A stretch of DNA of 38,781 nucleotides from Verrucomicrobiota bacterium (GTDB lineage Bacteria; Verrucomicrobiota; Verrucomicrobiia; Chthoniobacterales; UBA10450). The notes under the pieces were generated by a model. The model saw only the letters and a list, made by a program, of their open reading frames with translations. It was not told where the DNA came from and did no database searches. How positions within the stretch are numbered: position 1 is the first letter of the stretch; each line of letters begins with the position of its first letter. A program made the position numbers and the translations under genes. The stretch lies in NCBI GenBank assembly GCA_003220075.1, contig QHRJ01000044.1, forward strand, positions 1 to 38,781. Direction: 5' to 3'. Positions 36,828 through 38,781 of this stretch are shown here, one piece after another.

Positions 36828-37397
36828 TTAGGGTCCGTCAAAATCGCTGAAGTCGTTAAAATTTCGGAAAAATTTTCCCTCTTCTTCGAGAACGTTAACG
36901 AGGTTTAGTTTGCCTGTCTCGACGAGCTTCTTCGTTAGCGATTGAAGCGAAAAATCCGATCCGGAAAGCGCCGCGATAAAATCGATCCCGGCGCCTTTCG
37001 GATAAATCGCAGCCAGAGGTTCGGCGCGATCGCCGATCATGGGAAGAACGCCGCAGCCTAGGTCAATTAGATTGCAGAGCGAACGCAAATAATTCTCGCT
37101 CATCAACGGCATATCGACGGCGAGAGCGAGCAAATGATCGGTTCGAATTCGTGGCAGCGTTGCAGAGAGACCACTTAATGGACCGCGCGACGGCGGTTCA
37201 TCGGAAACGAATTGCACGCCCGCTGGCCGCCACGCCGGATCAGTTCGGGCCGAAACAAAAATTTCTTCTGGTTCTAATTTCCACAAGAGATCGAGGTGAA
37301 TTTGCCAGAGCGGTTTGTCGCGAAAAATTAAAGTCGCCTTGTCCTGCCCCATCCGGCGCGATTCACCCCCGACGAGCAGAACCGCACTGATGTTCAT
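36828..37397 (-). CDS. mobA: Molybdenum cofactor guanylyltransferase
   Basis: ISAVLLVGGESRRMGQDKATLIFRDKPLWQ...DEPPSRGPLSGLSATL...LALAVDMPLM. Confidence 0.88.
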   Translation of the reverse strand: MNISAVLLVGGESRRMGQDKATLIFRDKPLWQIHLDLLWKLEPEEIFVSARTDPAWRPAGVQFVSDEPPSRGPLSGLSATLPRIRTDHLLALAVDMPLMSENYLRSLCNLIDLGCGVLPMIGDRAEPLAAIYPKGAGIDFIAALSGSDFSLQSLTKKLVETGKLNLVNVLEEEGKFFRNFNDFSDFDGP

Positions 37398-37885
37398 TCA
37401 ACCGTGCCGACCCGAATGGGTCCGGTCGAGCGCAACATGCCGTCGGTCAAAATCCGCGCACGCAAACCTCCGCGACCCTTGAGAAATTTTTCAGCGCTGG
37501 GCGCAATCGCGCGATCCATCCAGTAACATAGCCGGCACTCTTGCACCCCGTGAAAACGAACACCCTGGATTTCAAACTCGCGTTCGATCAGCGCATTAAG
37601 ATCGGCCTCTCGAGTAATGATATTCCGTCGTAGCGATGCGGGAGAGCAGTCCGACAACTTAAGAACAGCGCAAAGCTCATCAAAGACTTCCAGTGCAAAA
37701 AATGTGATCCGCCCTTTGTAATCTTCCTTGTAATCGAAGAAACGATCACCCCGAATACCGTGGCCGGCGACACATTCAATCGCCGAAACTTCCACCGCTG
37801 CATAATCATCGGGGGGCCGGTTATGATGCCCGAAAAAATTGTGTCCTGGCGAAATGTAAAGATGACAGATTTCCACCGATGGCAT
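37394..37885 (-). CDS. MOSC domain protein
   Basis: GHGIRGDRFFDYKEDYKGRITFFALEVFDEL...SPASLRRNIITREADLNALIEREFEIQGVRFHGVQECRLCYWMDRAIAPSAEKFLKGRGGLRARILTDG; 4-bp overlap with mobA. Confidence 0.85.
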   Translation of the reverse strand: MPSVEICHLYISPGHNFFGHHNRPPDDYAAVEVSAIECVAGHGIRGDRFFDYKEDYKGRITFFALEVFDELCAVLKLSDCSPASLRRNIITREADLNALIEREFEIQGVRFHGVQECRLCYWMDRAIAPSAEKFLKGRGGLRARILTDGMLRSTGPIRVGTVE

Positions 37886-38728
37886 GGTAACATTGCCAGC
37901 AATTCGGTGAAAGTAGAGGGCGTCGCATCCAGCCAGGTCATCCGGCGAAAGCAAGATGGCACACTGGAGTATCAACGTGACGATCTCACTATTGAAGAAC
38001 CGCTCGAGATTCGCATCGGCCGCAAGACCGTTGCGACTACAATGCGGACGCCCGGAAACGACGAAGAACTCGCCGCCGGTTTTCTCCTTTCGGAAAGAAT
38101 CGTTCGAGCTTCTGACAAGATTGATAAATTCTCACGTTCGTCTGGCGCGCGTAATCGCGAAAACATCATAACCGTTACTCTGGCCGAAGGTGTAAAAGCT
38201 AAACTCAACTCAGCGCAGCGCTTCGGCACGATTTCATCGAGTTGCGGCATCTGCGGGAAAGAGAGCATCGCCGCGATCCGGCAGAATTTCCCACCGATTG
38301 AATCGGCAAAAAGCATCCGCATTCGTCTCGAAACATTGCTCTCACTTCCAGCGCGTCTCCGCCAGAACCAAGGCGACTTCGCCCGCACTGGCGGAATTCA
38401 CGCGGCTGGTATCTTTGCGCTCGACGGCAAACCACGCCGGGTTAGAGAAGACATCGGTCGACATAATGCCGTCGATAAAGTTATTGGCCGGGCTTTTCTT
38501 GATCGCGAACTGCCTCTGGCTTCGTGTATACTTCTCGTTAGCGGGCGCGCGTCCTTCGAGATCATGCAAAAGGCACTCTCCGCCGGAATTCCAATTGTCG
38601 CCTCGGTCTCAGCTCCTTCGACGCTGGCGATGGAATTCGCGCGCGAATGCAATCAGACGTTGGTTGGTTTTCTCAGACCGCCGTCGTTCAACATCTACTC
38701 GCATACCGAACGCATCATTTTGGTTTGA
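37862..38728 (+). CDS. fdhD: Formate dehydrogenase accessory sulfurtransferase FdhD
   Basis: EEPLEIRIGRKTVATTMRTPGNDEELAAGFLLSERIV...SSCGICGKESI (sulfurtransferase Cys pair), GGIHAAGIFALDGKPRRVREDIGRHNAVDKVIG, SGRASFEIMQKALSAGIPIVASVSAPSTLA. Confidence 0.95.
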   Translation: MTDFHRWHGNIASNSVKVEGVASSQVIRRKQDGTLEYQRDDLTIEEPLEIRIGRKTVATTMRTPGNDEELAAGFLLSERIVRASDKIDKFSRSSGARNRENIITVTLAEGVKAKLNSAQRFGTISSSCGICGKESIAAIRQNFPPIESAKSIRIRLETLLSLPARLRQNQGDFARTGGIHAAGIFALDGKPRRVREDIGRHNAVDKVIGRAFLDRELPLASCILLVSGRASFEIMQKALSAGIPIVASVSAPSTLAMEFARECNQTLVGFLRPPSFNIYSHTERIILV

Positions 38729-38781
38729 TTCGTCCGTAGGGTGGTCTCTGACAGCCGAATCTGCGACGGCGTCTGGCACAG

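Noticed and set aside
38735-38781. Possible REP unit at the right edge (GGTCTCTGACAGCC...GACGGCGTCTGGCACAG)
   Set aside because: Truncated by the window end; hairpin pairing cannot be evaluated.
1-38781. CRISPR arrays, toxin-antitoxin pairs, retrons, phage or transposase genes
   Set aside because: Looked for regularly spaced direct repeats, reverse transcriptases, transposases and small paired ORFs; none could be supported.

Overview
The window is a GC-rich bacterial chromosome segment. A VPDSG-CTERM-like secreted protein, an Ig-like secreted protein with a repeated C-terminal module, and abundant REP/REPIN-like palindromes suggest a verrucomicrobial genome, but this is inference. Most of it is housekeeping: two unrelated succinate dehydrogenase systems, ispE, pyrF, a lipoate ligase, a polyprenyl synthase, radC, lpxA, pgeF, tolC/marR, moeA, tRNA-Ser(GCT), a MASE1 hybrid kinase, kynurenine-pathway-like genes, glycosyltransferases, mobA, MOSC and fdhD. 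I found no CRISPR array, phage, transposase or clear defence island. The best second-look items are: (i) structure-conserved, sequence-divergent double-hairpin REPINs, one between the two sdh loci and one GTCATTCCGAGCG repeat whose arm carries an aldehyde dehydrogenase start codon; (ii) a DUF1203/Ada junction where Ada has lost its N-terminus; (iii) three decaying genes whose lesions can be pinpointed at nucleotide level; (iv) a repeated bulged-hairpin motif ACCGTGCC-N-GGCAAAGCGGT upstream of two secreted proteins; (v) a BNR-propeller plus MoaD/ThiS ubiquitin-like pair; (vi) dispersed kynurenine-pathway-like genes. No single unmistakably new system was proven.
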